Positions 35,423-47,400 of a stretch of 64,000 bases of DNA are shown here, piece by piece. This stretch comes from Ignelater luminosus (lineage: Eukaryota; Arthropoda; Insecta; Coleoptera; Elateridae). The notes beneath the pieces are model-generated. The model did no database searches. It was not told the DNA's origin and was given only the letters and a program-made list of their open reading frames with translations. The DNA lies in contig VTPC01008745.1 in NCBI GenBank assembly GCA_011009095.1, positions 62,001-126,000 on the forward strand, given 5' to 3'. Both the position numbers and the translations under genes were made by a program. The stretch's first letter is position 1; each line of letters begins with the position of its first letter.

Positions 35423-36238
35423 TTACTGTTCAATGCTTCTCAGAACTGCAAAAATCAAAAGAAGAAAAACCAGTCTGTTCTCAGAAAACTTTATAACAGA
35501 AAAGCTTATTTTTGGGTTAGGGCAAACCCAAAGCATATGGCCGACTTCTCTGGTGTTCCAACACTTAATCTTAATTGTCTTAGAAGACTTACATGGTTTA
35601 GAAGATTTAACACCAGCAGCAAATGCGGCAGGAAATGTCTTAACGTCGGCATAAACCAAATCTGGTTCTAAGTCATTACTATTTTTGGATTGCGGAACAC
35701 AATTATCAATCGCACTGAAACTTTCCTTCATTGTGCGATCGAATTGAATAAACTCTTGTATTGAAATAACCCTAGTTAGCCCTAACTGTGTTTGATAGAA
35801 GGGTAAGATGTGGCTACACAAAACCCTAAGTTTTTCCTCGGAAAGAGGTTCACTCAAGCCTGATTGCGACATAGATGCCTGTAGTGGACCCTGTGTCTAA
35901 CGATTAATCTCTTGCACACAATCGTAATTTACAGGAAGAAATTCCTTGCTTAGGATTAACTCTAACTCATTCCATTTAGAGACTAAGTCACGGTTTGCCC
36001 TATAACAAATTAAAGATTTGTCTATAAAAAGGTCACAAACCTCTACAAATAAGTGGCCTATGGAAACATTACGAGCTATGCTCAATTCACAAACATTCTC
36101 CAAGAAAGCTATAATAATTACACTCTGGTTTTTGATATCAGAAAGTTTCATTTTCCACTTTGTTACAGGAGTAGCTTTAAAATAGAGTTGCCGTATAGGC
36201 GTAGAAGAAAGTGTTACGACCGGAGTAGTGATAAACAC
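35423..36238 (-). pseudogene. Gypsy gag relic, C-terminal two thirds
   Basis: The frame 35897-36238 has PVTKWKMKLSDIKNQSVIII, AFLENVCELSIARNVSIGHL F and ACDLFIDKSLIWYRANRD-like sequence (actual VCDLFIDKSLICYRANRDLV), ending KEFLPVNYD. This is a gypsy capsid domain. The frame 35423-35872 continues to a zinc-knuckle remnant (CWNTREVGHMLWVCPNP; C-x2-C has become C-x-T). Its RTQG-type block would follow LPVNYD but is lost in a frameshift. It is the same Gag lineage as at 13060-13545. Protease and RT are absent beyond 35423, where the 3' end of the LINE lies. Confidence 0.78.
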
Positions 36239-36320
36239 CGCTATAGTTACTTGCTGTGGTCGGAACAGTCGTAGAGGTCAAAGTACAAGCTGTTTCACTG
36301 GGGCCAAGTTTTTGTCATAA

Positions 36321-37320
36321 GAGCTCAATTTTAATCTAACATTGGAAATTTGTTATGAAGACCAAAGACGAGAAATCGTTCCAATCAACTGATCTTTCTT
36401 TAGTTCTTCTTCAAAAGCTTCACTGTGACCAAGGCTCTCTTCAGAAGACGAGAGATCATTCCGATCAGCTGATCTTTCTGTGGTGCCTTTTTAGAAGCTT
36501 TACTGGGATCAAGGTTCTCTTAAGAGGAGCTCAGCTTTAATCTAACAACGGATATTTGGTATGAAGACCAAATACGAGAGATCGTTTTGATCTGCTGATC
36601 TCTCTTTAGTTCTACTTTAGAAGCTTTATTGTGATCTAGGCTTTTCTCAGAAGAGCTCAGCTTTAATCTAACAATGGAAATTTGCTACGAAGACCAAAGA
36701 CGAGAGATCGTTTCGATCAGTTGATCTTTCTTTAGTTTTTTTTTAGAAACTTCATTGTGACCAAGACTCTTTTCAAAAGAGCTCAGCTATGATATAGGAA
36801 ATTTGGTATGAAGACCAAAAACAATAGGTAAATCGTTTCGATCAACTGATCTCTCTTTCGTTCTTCTCCTTGAGCTTCACTGCGATCAAGTTCTCCTCAG
36901 AAAAGCTCAGTTTCAATTTAGCAATGGAAATTTGGTATGAAGACCAAAGATGAGAAATCGTTTTGATCAACTGATCTTTCTTTAGTTCTTGTTTAGAAGC
37001 TTCATTTCGTCCAAGGCTCTCTTCGGAAGAGCTCAGCTTTTATCTAGCAGTGGAAATTTGTTATGAAAAGAAATCGTTCTGATCAGCTGATTTCTTTTTA
37101 GCTTTTCTTTAGAAGCTTTATTGTGACCAATGTTTCCCTCAGAAAAGCTCAGCTTTGATCTAGGAACCGACATTTGGTAGAAAGACCAAAGATGAGAGAT
37201 CGTTCCGATTAGCTGATCTTTCTCTGGTTCTCTCTCAGAAGCTTCACTGTGACCAAGGTTCTCTTTAGAAAAGATCCGCTTTAGTGTAACTACGGTAATT
37301 TGGTATGAAGATCAAAAATC
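36321..37320 (-). repeat. 126-bp tandem repeat inside a gypsy gag frame
   Basis: Eight copies. GAGCTC (or AAGCTC) marks unit starts at 36321, 36527, 36653, 36779, 36903, 37029, 37145 and 37271. Spacings are 206, 126, 126, 124, 126, 116 and 126, so the basic period is 126 bp. The 206 step is one full unit plus an 80-bp partial. Constant parts are TTTAATCTAACAATGGAAAT, GATCAGCTGATCTTTCTTTA and AGAAGCTTCATTGTGACCAA. Because 126 = 42 codons, a unit read on the minus strand stays in frame and would encode a Glu/Lys-rich segment (EESLGHNEASKEELKKDQL). Gag-coding sequence flanks the array on both sides. Confidence 0.9.
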
Positions 37321-37329
37321 GGCTAGTGC

Positions 37330-37640
37330 TGCTATAGTTCTGCCTTAGAATATAAAGGTGCGATAGTATGAGTACGTTCTAACAAATGTGTTGACTTGGT
37401 TTCAACAAAAGACAAAGAAGTCGAAGAATTCAGGTTACGTATCAAAGTGTGCACATCTTCAACACCTGTAGCGATTGCAACAATATCCTTCTGTAACGAA
37501 GAAGGATGAATAGGGCAAAGTTCGGCCTCGCCAGATTGCTTATTGGCAGTAGTTGCAATTAATTGATTTACATCTAACGGGGTGATAAAATCTACTTTTT
37601 GCCACTTTTGAATTTCATTTCTAAATTGTGACTTTCAGTT
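37330..37640 (-). pseudogene. Gypsy gag relic, N-terminal part
   Basis: Minus strand from about 37625: FRNEIQKWQKVDFITPLDVN QLIATTANK, then HPSSLQKDIVAIATGVEDVH TLIRNLNSS and THLLERTHTIAPLYSKAEL. The frame is open for about 95 codons with no stop and has sensible codon composition. Its position upstream of the capsid domain, on the same strand and across the tandem array, suggests the Gag N-terminus. No homology is recognised for this part alone. Confidence 0.55.
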
Positions 37641-38970
37641 TGATATAAAATTCCATTTATTTGAAACTAGGAAACAAGATTTTGATTTGATAAACGACCG
37701 CGCTCATCTTCTCTTTAGAATAGCGTCGCCGTAGCAGATGTGTCTCGGGTCACTTTTTTGTATGGTAGCACTTGTTGCTGTTACTTGTTACACTTCCTAA
37801 ACCATGCAACTCTTCTTTACTAAAGTCTAAGTTTCAAATATTTGAACATTCAGTACTAAATCAAGAATGTTGAAGATTGAAGTAATGCAAAAAGTTTCAA
37901 GATAAAAATGTCAATTTTGATTTTGAATTACCACGCTTTGTCAGGACTGTGTGGGATATGTGTGCACCTTACACAGGCTTCAACCATGAAAGGGAAGTTA
38001 AGCTTCACTGTATTGCCGCTCCGAAACGTGTGCTGTATGTGTCTCTTATGCAGATTCCAAGCATAAAAGCGGGGTTAAATTCCGATTTTCACTGTGAACC
38101 CTCATTCCAGCTTTTTCAAATCGATACTATAACATCAGGTTGCATTGGCAGTCCAAGACGTATGCTGTATTTGCATTTCACAGAATTCCAACCATGAAAG
38201 GAGAGTTAAACGCAGACGTACCAACGAGAATTCTGACTCCAGCTCTTCTAAATGGATATTACAACATTAAGTTGAATTGCTGGACTAAAGTCAAAACTCT
38301 TTGCGGAATTCAACATAGTACTTTTCACATTTCTTCCAAGCATTTGTCTTGGACACAACACATTGTGCTTTGCTTTCCTTTATGGCTTGAAATCAGCAGA
38401 GACTGGAGATGGCGAAATAACGGAAAATGACGTATGCTTTATCCTCTTCGGGTCGGACTATCACAGATATATAGGCTGTTATCATTTTTTTCTTGTGCTC
38501 AAGTAATTATAAATGCTCTGAATGGTTAATGTTGTAGAGTGGATGTGCATTTGTTAGAGCTACATTTATACCATCTGCCGCAATAGCATCTTTACGACGT
38601 TCTGTCTTTCCATGTCACTGCCAAGATTTTGTATTCAGAATAATATCTAAAATCAAATTCACTGCGCAGCTAATTGACTGGTCTGATATAACCAACTCAA
38701 TTTGCTGTTTTTTACACTGTTGAAACATGAACACAACGGTCTTTACTCAAAATCTCAACAAAAACAATTAATTGGAAGCAAACATGTGCAAAGAATTAAG
38801 GTTTAGTAGAATTTTTAAATTTAGACACTTAACTAATTTGCTTCTGCTCATACATATTTTGAGATATCTGTTTTAATTTTTTATCATGATTTCAACATTA
38901 AATTCTTACTAAAAAAATAACTGTGTGAAATTTATTTCAAAATTGTTCTCTGTAATAACTACCTAATTTG
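37641..38970 (+). other. Intron 3 remainder with a degenerate duplicated open segment
   Basis: At 37949-38430 two overlapping plus-strand frames (82 and 96 codons) contain a roughly 180-base duplication. TTCAACCATGAAAGGGAAGT TAAGC recurs as TTCCAACCATGAAAGGAGAG TTAAAC, and CGTGTGCTGTATGTG recurs as CGTATGCTGTATTTG. I do not recognise the product. The rest, up to the exon at 38978, is AT-rich intron. Confidence 0.35.
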
Positions 38971-38977
38971 TTTACAG

Positions 38978-39181
38978 GACGTCCATCTCCAAAAGTGACT
39001 TGGTGGCAAGAGAACGCCCTTCTAGATGAATCTTTTGAAATGTTATCAGGAAGAAGGGTTAGGAATATTTTACATTTGGAACACATAGAACGAAGAGATT
39101 TGCATAGAGTCTTTACGTGTCAAGCTTCTAACAACAACCTGATTGCGCCTATATCAAGTTCTGTTACACTGGACATGAATC
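38978..39181 (+). CDS. side: Sidestep-like receptor, exon D (rest of Ig domain 2)
   Basis: It begins after TTTACAG and completes a Gly codon with exon C (G|GA). It encodes [49 protein letters not shown] and a final [11 protein letters not shown] is the C-strand Trp, L.L..I.R.DL...FTC the E-F strands, and FTCQASN the second Cys of Ig 2. The 'GrP.P.VtWW.....D........r.v.N.L.l..l.R..l...ltCqAsN' string is diagnostic of Sidestep Ig 2. The exon ends AATC|GTAAGT. The open frame beyond 39181 is intron. Confidence 0.92.
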
Positions 39182-42100
39182 GTAAGTACAGTTTTGTAAA
39201 CGCAATCATCACTTATGTTTATTCTTCATTTTATCTTGAACTTGGCATGCACTTTTGAATTATAAATCATAATTTCATAAATTTAGACTATTTTAGTATT
39301 TAAGAATAATAAATGCGGAATACAGCAAGTACCAACTATCTATATTAACGTTATGAAATTCGTTTGATTCTCTTTGTCTGTTTTTTTGCATGAATTACGG
39401 CGCAACATAAAATTTTATTTGTTCCTCCTTAATAGCCGTTTACATTTTCAAACTCTTGGTCTTTAAATGTTTCTTTCTCTCTTTCTTTTTTTAGTGCAAA
39501 TAAATTAATACAATTTTAATTAAAGAAAAGGACTCTGAATTTCCAATTCTTACTGTTTAATTACATCTGGACATCTATAACATTCCACTAATATCTATTT
39601 ATTGTTTAAATATCAAATCACAATATTTTTGCAAAAGGATAAAATGTTTGTGCAAAATTTATTTCGCATAGTTTCACAAAACTGAGTGCTGACACTAAGG
39701 GAAACCCTTCAAAATATTCCACGTCAACAAATTTAAAAAAAGATACGCAGAGGCAGAATCTTTAATATCTACATATAAATGTATTCCCCTAGTCGTTTCC
39801 TACACCGCACATAAATGTTGAAACAAAAAGCGAATCCTAAGTGAATCAAAAACTACAATATTTCCGATTTCTATTTTCACAAAAATTCTCCTAAAAGTAT
39901 TCTTTCTCTTAGATTGTTAAAAGCGCACTGCTTACGTGTGGCTCGCTATTCAACAAAAGTATTCGCGTGGAAATTTAAGAAGGGAAATGCTTTAGTCCTT
40001 CGGCAACGGCTATCTGAGAATGGAGAAGTTTTTGATAACGGTTAAGAGACGCTTTTAAATTAAATTCCAGCTGAGTTCAAACAGAAGTCTGTTCAAAGCA
40101 AGTAAACTATCTTCGAGATGTCATCCTAAGCAAATATATTTAAGGCGGAATCGTTTTCAATAAGGGGGAAACTGTCCATAACGTTACAGTTGTTGAACTT
40201 TTGAGGTTTAAAGAAAAGGTAACAAATGTTCGATTGTCATGTACAACTGGGCCTTGCTCTTTTTATGAAATACTATTGGATCATCTACCTTGGCAACTGC
40301 TTTCGAAAAGTCGGTGTTTACGATGTCCGCTCGCATTCTATCTCCAATAAATTTTTGCCGTTCGTGATAACCTGACAGGGCAAAACAAAACGTTCTGTTT
40401 GTAAGATGTGGAACCTTTTTTATAGGGAGAACATTGACTACAGCCGTATCGTGAGACACACGAGCTTTAAAGGCTGCATTTTACGATCGGTTGCGTGCGA
40501 AATATCCAGAGGAAAAAACCGTGGAAACAAAATAGAAAAATACATCCGTTGAAAAGTAAATTTTTTATTTAATAATAATATTTGTGATATTAATATTTAA
40601 AAATGAGTCAACTTATTTAGTGACCAAAATTAATTTATAAGCTATCGATTAGCAAGCAAGTATATGCACAATGTGATAGTGTATTCACTTAATGTGCTAA
40701 TTAACTCCGGGACGAGAGGAATAATCCACAGGCCGTGTGATACGTCATGAGGAGCACCGATAACAACCAGTAATTAGCGGCTAAATGGAATAGCCCTTAC
40801 ACAAACATAATGCAAATTGCTCCATCAATATGCTTGGGTTTATATATTCCTAAAACTTTATGGCTTAACAATCCTGGTTTTATGTTCTATAAAAGTAACT
40901 CTTGTAACTTCTTGCAAAATATAAAAGTGGCTGTTAAAAACAACATTTAAAAGGTAATTTGAACTAAGGAGGAACAACTTTTTTGTTTGTTTCTCGTTTT
41001 AGTGCTTTTTTACTGTTAACAGAAGCTTGGAAATGACTATAAACTATCTGTAACTCTAACACGTGTATATTATTAAATGAAATAGCAAAAATAGTTTTTG
41101 TTGTTAAATGTGCAAAAAAATTTGTAGAATTTATAAGTCTGCAAAGTACTTCATAATCCATGGAGAAAATGTAAGTCATTTGAGCGTAAAGTAAAAACTA
41201 AGCAGAAAGATTTGCGAAGGTATGTAGTAATGCTGCACTGGCAGCTGATGCTCTGTTATCGATATATGTAAGAATATCAAAGTTTTACTGATTGAATTAT
41301 CATGAAATTATGATAATAACAGAGTTGGAACAAATAGGATGAGTGTGTGAAACAAAAACAGTGAAAAAACAAAAATTGAATGCATTTCAAGAGTTAATCG
41401 CCACTGTACATAATTTTGGTTGCTTAGAAATCAAAGTGGTGAGTAACTTTTGAAATTCCTATTTTTTTTCTATTTGTATAGAAACATTAATAAAGAAAGT
41501 TGTAAGCAACTTTATACGATTCAGTTAAGTTGTGTTTTCCATTGTAAAGTAAGATTCGGCGTCATAAGAGACTTATTGTGTTGTTTCTTAGATGTTCTTC
41601 TGGATATCCACATACCAAGAGTGGGTCAATTGATGCTGGTCTCTATTTGGTCCGCTACTACTGTTGTTGATCAATGAAGTATAAAGTGTCTAGAAAAATA
41701 TTCTCACCTTCATCGTCTCAAATTCACATTTCTACTGAAAGACACTTTTGTTGTGTTGTCGTGTGCGTGACGGTTTTTCGTTTTTCTCTTTGGACGTTCG
41801 CAACAATGGCTTTTCACCTCATCGTAGTCTTGTAAAGTGTCATTAATTTAATCCTTCTTACAAAACAATTAGGCAATGTTAAGGTGGGAAACTGCAAACT
41901 TGCACAACACCCTCAACAACCTCATTTAACTCATGATCTAATTTATTCTCGTCCTGGCGCAATCATCGAGATGCTTGCACCTGAATTTCTTTTTCATATT
42001 TATATTCAAATTTATTCCATTTTTGTATTGTCCTCTAGGACGTCCTTTCTGGTATGTTCTGTGCCTTCTAGGTCGTCCGTGCAGAATATGTTTTAGACCA

Positions 42101-42229
42101 ACCACTAAAAGGTGCTGCTCTTAGAGCGAACCTATTGTAGTACTTGTTAGCCAGTGTCTAACAAACATAAGACCCTTTTGAAATCCTTAAGTTCTTTATA
42201 GGACATTTTACAAGTTTTGTATACTTCTC
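39182..42229. other. Intron sequence, mostly featureless
   Basis: AT-rich sequence. Apart from the open frame at 40208-40459, treated separately, I see only short frames without motifs (40964-41179, 41450-41677, 41884-42096). Some of 41550-42229 could be the 3' part of the neighbouring LINE, but no motif proves it. Confidence 0.4.
40208..40459 (-). other. Unrecognised open frame with coding-like composition
   Basis: 83 codons, minus strand: VSHDTAVVNVLPIKKVPHLT, then FCFALSGYHERQKFIGDRMR and ADIVNTDFSKAVAKVDDPIV. The amino-acid mix is balanced, unlike the Phe/Ile/Lys-rich noise of surrounding AT-rich DNA. The upstream frame is open back to about 40490 (ARVSHD). I do not recognise the family. 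It could be a fragment of an unrecognised TE or a processed copy of a host gene. Confidence 0.3.
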
Positions 42230-43480
42230 TGCCTGTTTCAGCTTCCATTCAATGTCTTTTCCATAATCCGATAATTTGCTGCACCACTCTATATTTAATT
42301 GAAGACATAGTTGAGGCAATCTAGTATTGATTTTATCTAGTGTTACTTGTTCTAAATCATCTGTCTTTTATTTCTCATTATCGTCCGTACGGGCCAGTAT
42401 GTACTGACCGCCTTTTCATTATCTAATAATTGAATGAGGTTGTTATAGACTTGAATTTCAATTTCATTATTGCATGCGACTGCATTGTTTGCAGAGCTGG
42501 AATCAGTTGCTATTTTAAGGGTCCATCTTGAAACACAGTGGTTACTACCAGATATATGCAATTCTTCTGTTTTCCAGGAGTGCGACATCAGTCTTATAAC
42601 AGTTAACTCCAGCTCTTAGAGTGGGGTGAGGAAGAGAGATCGTTTCAAATTTTTTTTCTCTATGTTGTCCTCATTTTTTTCCTTTATGTAACTGGACTAA
42701 TAACCAACAGTATACCTTTAAGGATTCTATAACACCTGCTTATAAACAGTAGGAATGTTAGTTGTATGACTGTCAAGCTTCCTTTTAATTTTTGTTTGAT
42801 GCTTTTAAGGTATATAAATGCGTCTCAAACGTTTAGTAGAAACAACCCAAATCATGACTTGGTGGCCAAGCCGTAACGCTTTATCGCAGAGTTCTCGACA
42901 CTGATCGATGCATTTAAACTTTTTATCTATTGTGAGTCCCAGATATCTTAAACTGCCTTTTATCGCAGTTGTCATGTCACCCTATTTTATAACTTGTTTT
43001 CGATTTTTTTCCTGCTGTACAAAACATCCCTCGCTTCTTTTCCATGTTATATGCCAGTTTATGCTCATTTGCCTAACAGTTGCAAATTTATAAATCCTTC
43101 TAGTTTTTTTCTTATTTTTTTTCACCGAGTGACCTACAATGAAGTCAAGTAAAATAAAAAACTCGCAGCCAAAAGATTTTCTTGGACGCCAATTTGTCTG
43201 ATACTCTTCCGATGTCTTTTATTTTCTCCGTTGGGGATGCAAATCACTGCTCACTTTCCAACATTTTGGATAAACTTGTTACTGTAGGCAACCGTTATAC
43301 AGTTTGCAAAGGAAAGTGCGCTTGGCGCTGTTAGCTCATCACCCCTTCGTGCCTTGGTGTTGTTCACATAGTTGACAATTTCCACAAATTCTATTAGGCT
43401 AATATTTGACTCTACTTCGTTCACCTATTGACCTTCTAATTGTCTAGTATGGGTGTGGATTTCTCATCTTCCTCTTGACT
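42230..43480 (-). mobile_element. LINE relic, RT only
   Basis: Minus strand: LYNGCLQ-QVYPKCWKVSSD (about 43310-43255; usual 'lfn.cl..g..P..Wk.a.v..i.K'), KSFGCEFFI after a Tyr-Arg-Pro-like block (about 43170), ANEHKLAYNMEKKRGMF-like sequence near 43070-43020, and GSLRYLGLTIDKKFKCIDQC followed by LCDKALRLG (about 42960-42870), the RT C-terminal 'kYLGv.ld..l.f..H' block. Frameshifts are frequent and the catalytic box cannot be found. The clade is uncertain (jockey/R1-like). Confidence 0.6.
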
Positions 43481-45830
43481 ATCTGCTGGAAAATGTTTGT
43501 TCGACATTTCTATGTGTGTCTGTTCTCTTGTCTTCGTTCATGTTCAATAAGGAAGATTTCTTTCTTTTTATAATCTTATGGGAAAGAGTCCAAGTGTCCG
43601 TATTTAAAGCTTTTTACGATAGTTGTTAATTGTTTCAGCATTTTGTTTTTCAAAAACATACCACCACGTTCCGCTTGGACTCAGACGTATGCAGAGCATT
43701 GGCAGATGCGGCAAGACTTGCTTAGTACCGGAACCATCTTTTCGAGCATAAACGTTTACTAGTAGTGTCGTCCGTAAGGAATTGTAGCTGTGCTTAGACG
43801 GCATAGGCTCCCAAACTCAGAGCAGTAGTAAAAGAGGCAGCCTGCATATGAAAATCCTCTACTCTACTCAAAGTGTCGATTTGCTGCGTGTGATAAATGG
43901 AAGGTGGTAAAGGCATCTTTACTCAACCGGACTTGTCGAGTCTCGCCAAACAGCTTGTTCTAGAATGTTTCTTCGCTATTGGTGCTGTCGCAAAATGGAC
44001 AAAATCATTCCGGTTCTTTTTGGTTTTAACATCTAAGGGACTAACCTATGTTAATCTTTCTAATACATCTACCACTTTACACTTAACAATGTTTTGGTTA
44101 CCTTCTTTCCAAATCTGCCACACAACGTAACCTTTACGCCCCTCTTGTTGCATACTTCACTGTAATGCAGCTTTTTTATTTTCAAGCATCCGCAAAATCA
44201 GAGCATTTTGGACAGTGTAAGGGGTAATCTGTGTGTCACAAGAAGACATTAACTTTAATCGCCCTCTCCTTACCTTAAGGGTCCTTTAACTTATTGTTAA
44301 AAAAACACAAGATATATATATATACGTATTTAGTAGGAACTGTTTTAGTTAAGATACAAGTATTCATGTAACTAGAATCAGGTAAACTCATGGTTGGTGG
44401 CGTTCTAATCTGGATCACTCTAAAGTGCCAAATTCAAGTGTAAACTTTTAGTTTTTTAGTTGACAAAGAAAGGGCCAAAAAGGAGTTTCCTTCGGAAACG
44501 CAACAATGATTTGTTTGCTTGCAACATTCATCAAAGTTTACGTTCATTATTTTTCTGAAGATTAATTTTTTTTTAAAAAGCTTCTTGCCTTGCTGTCAGA
44601 TCATTATCCATCCAAAACGAAAACTCAAGATGTCAGCAAATGACATTACCCCAATTGCTGCCAAGATTTCCAAATAAATACGTCATTTGCTGCAGGCTCT
44701 GAAGAAACTGCATCTTGTTTTTAAAAAACTTAAAATGCCTAGAAAATTTATCAGGAGCCGTTTCTTTTGGTTAAGATACGATGAAGTTGAAATAAACTGC
44801 ATTTTTTCGCTTCTGGCCTGGCCTCCCACATCTTCCTATCATATATCATTTATTCAATATGGGAACTGAAAACATTGGATGCAGCAACAACCGGCATTTT
44901 CGCCGTTAGAACACCTTGCCGTAGTTTTCCGATTGCTATTCAAAGGCTATCAAAGCTTCGAAAACAGTAGCTGCCACGTTAAGCACACAAACTACCAAAT
45001 TCCATCTAAAAGGTATTTCTTTAGTTCAATAGAAATTTCATTTTTCGATGTTCGATAACAATAATTGGATTAGAGACACTGTGTTACAACCACATTGCTT
45101 GATATCAAGCACACTTTTTACAAAATCTAACATGAAGTATCCTTTGAAAGCTCTTAAACGCCGAGATGCCAACTCCGTTTGTCAAAAAGTAAAACCAGTT
45201 CTTTCGCTTTTGCCAACTGTAAGTGAACGTTTATCAAGCCCTGCTATTTGCTTTTGTATTCGTTTTTAGTTTCTCTTGTCATGACGTCTTTTGAATTTTA
45301 TCTTCTGTCAATTCTACTCACAGTTTTAGGAGTATTTCCATCAAATTACATTACAAGGCATCCTTTCTCATGCATTGACCAACTAAGTCCAATAGACTAT
45401 TTACAAAAGCACCTTAATCATGTGAACATTGAACTGGAAGTTTGAGAGTGCCACCTTCAACTTGTTTTCATCCCTGATTCAAACTTGTGGGTTAAACCAT
45501 TATCTGAGCACACTGGTGAGTCAAATCTTCTAGAGTTTCCTCTCTTTTACTTGTTTGAGAATTTACAACAAGCTGCAATTTGTGTGAAAACACAAATAAA
45601 TAAATAAGTACGTCATTGATTTAGTGTTAGTGTTGTAGATTAAAAATTGTAACTTACGACACAACTTATGATCAAGTAACCACAAATTATGTCTTAAATT
45701 CTCAAAAACGATTTAATTTCCCGTTACAGCAAAATGGTTTTCAAATAATGAGCATATTCTAGCATCTTCTCTTGAGATTCATAACTTTTGTGGTAGTTTT
45801 CAAATTGAAGAAACTGCGTGGATCCTGCCA
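43481..45830. other. No confident feature
   Basis: Several 60-77-codon frames on the plus strand (43897-44130, 44687-44869, 45048-45269, 45248-45445) and one minus (43604-43804) have fairly balanced composition and may be pieces of an old TE. None shows a motif that I can name. A short TA run lies at 44312. Confidence 0.35.
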
Positions 45831-46019
45831 AAATCCAAAGAGCATAAAGCTTCCAGGCCATTTAGTAACACAGAAACAGCTCAAGGGGTATTTCAAAAGA
45901 AAAAAAAACGACGACGTCGCCAAAATAAAGAAGCCGCCGCACCGTCGGTGGTTGCAAGTAACTCGTGGACATAAAGACTCGGAAAAAAACACAAAGTAAA
46001 GAACGCTAGAGCTGGCCTG

Positions 46020-46800
46020 TTAAGCAATAGTCAAGTAAAAATTAATGATGATAACAGTCTTGAATATAGAGATCTTATGCGTGCATTAACCAGTAATAAA
46101 TATGGATGGCACATGTACGGACATAAACAACACCGAAGCTTGCGTGTTATGGTGATCTAGAAGATATCAAAACAGAAATTAATCCAACGCGGATTTAAAA
46201 TTCGTGAAATAGTAAATAAGAAGTACAAAGTGCGAGGGGGAAAAAGGTGACCAGAATCAAGCTTCATTTACTTATGATGACAACACTTAAAACATTGAGC
46301 AACTTTTCAAATTGAACTTTCTTTAGAACATGGAAATGAAAGTAGAATCGATCCTTGAAAAACTGCCAGAGATATCAACATACCAAGACATTCTGTAGAC
46401 ATTAAGTACTGTGCGTTAAGTGTGCGGGAAAACACCAATCAGACAAGTGGGAAAGATTTAAAAATGCGCCAGCTAGATGTTACAACTGCGGCGAAGCCCA
46501 TCCTGGCAACTAGCGTGGATGTGTAGTAGAATTGCAGAAAAGGCGTGATAAGCTGGAAGAGAAGCAGCAAGAATCCACGTCTAGATCCTTCACAGAGAAG
46601 AAAACATCCAATGAGATAAAATACGGGTAGGCGGTGAACTTCAAGCATAGGTCTGCTCAAGTACAAAATGAAGAACCATACAGATAGTGCTAAACATGGT
46701 GGCCAAAATAAACGAGCTTTCGCAAAGACTCAAGCATATTGAAGCCAGGGAAGCTAGAGCTATCCAGGCAAGTACTCCCTCTAACATACACAGGCGATCT
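46020..46800 (+). pseudogene. Jockey ORF1 (nucleocapsid-like) relic
   Basis: Pieces include RDLMRALTSNKYGWHMYGHK QHRSLRVMV near 46070-46150, matching the 'y.t..l...r..rvVirglh' domain of jockey ORF1. Near 46410-46520 is VKCAGKHQSDKWERFKNAPA followed by RCYNCGEAHPGN and RGCVV. The last part is a CCHC knuckle pair ('C.KC...H.t..C......p..C.NCg..HpAnY.GC'). Then comes a basic-acidic tail, ELQKRRDKLEEKQQES, before the endonuclease. The product would bind the element's RNA. Confidence 0.8.
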
Positions 46801-46879
46801 TAGAATTGTTACAAAAAGAAGGAATAGAAATCTCTTAGTATTAACAAAATAGATTTGTTTGCTATCGAAAACGCACTCT

Positions 46880-47400
46880 ACGAAATAGACCTTTTTGAAA
46901 TTTCGTAGTTATCGAGTATATCAAACAATCTATCCGGACAATAATGCAGAAGACGATAGTGCACGAAAGCATCGCGCCTTATGAAGAACTTTCGGTGCAA
47001 ACTGCCGAATTCCAGTTTACGATTGTAAGTTTTAATGCGATGCAGCAAGAGTTCCTGGTGGGGGCATTTTACTGTTCACCGAGACACAATATTAAGAAAG
47101 GGGATCATGTCTCAGTGTTGAAGCATCTTGGCGAAAGACTTAATCTTGGTGGAGACTACAACGCGAAACACGTTGACTGGGGATTCATGTTGACAAGGAC
47201 CAAGCGACCGACGCGAGTTGAAGGCTGTATCTTATATATGCATGCAATCTGTTAGACTTTTTTATTTATAACGATCGCGGCAACCTTTATAGACATAGTG
47301 AAGTGTTAGACTTAAATTCAGACCATTCTGAAGTAATCTTGGCATTCAGTGAAACTGTGATTTGGAAAGAAGCGAGACCAATGCTACTTAATAGGAATAC
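46880..47400 (+). pseudogene. Jockey endonuclease relic
   Basis: The frame 46944-47255 carries VHESIAPYEELSVQTAEFQF TIVSFNA, FLVGAFYCSPRHNI and LGGDYNAKHVDWG (about 47150-47180). GGDYNAKH is the jockey form of the GD.N catalytic block, intact here. Further on, SDHSEVILAFSE-like sequence (47310-47355) covers the SDH catalytic His. The N-terminal ETHL block is missing or unreadable before 46900. Confidence 0.82.

Larger units (their letters stand above)
31587..38977 (+). other. Intron 3 of the Sidestep-like gene (about 7.4 kb)
   Basis: Bounded by GTAAAT and TTTACAG. It is filled by a (TAA)n microsatellite, an RTE-like LINE relic in the gene's orientation and a gypsy gag relic with a 126-bp tandem array on the opposite strand. 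The phase (one base before, two after) matches the flanking exons. Confidence 0.85.

Noticed and set aside
36321..37320. CRISPR-like array
   Set aside because: Repeat units are 126 bp and abut one another with no spacers; the sequence is eukaryotic.
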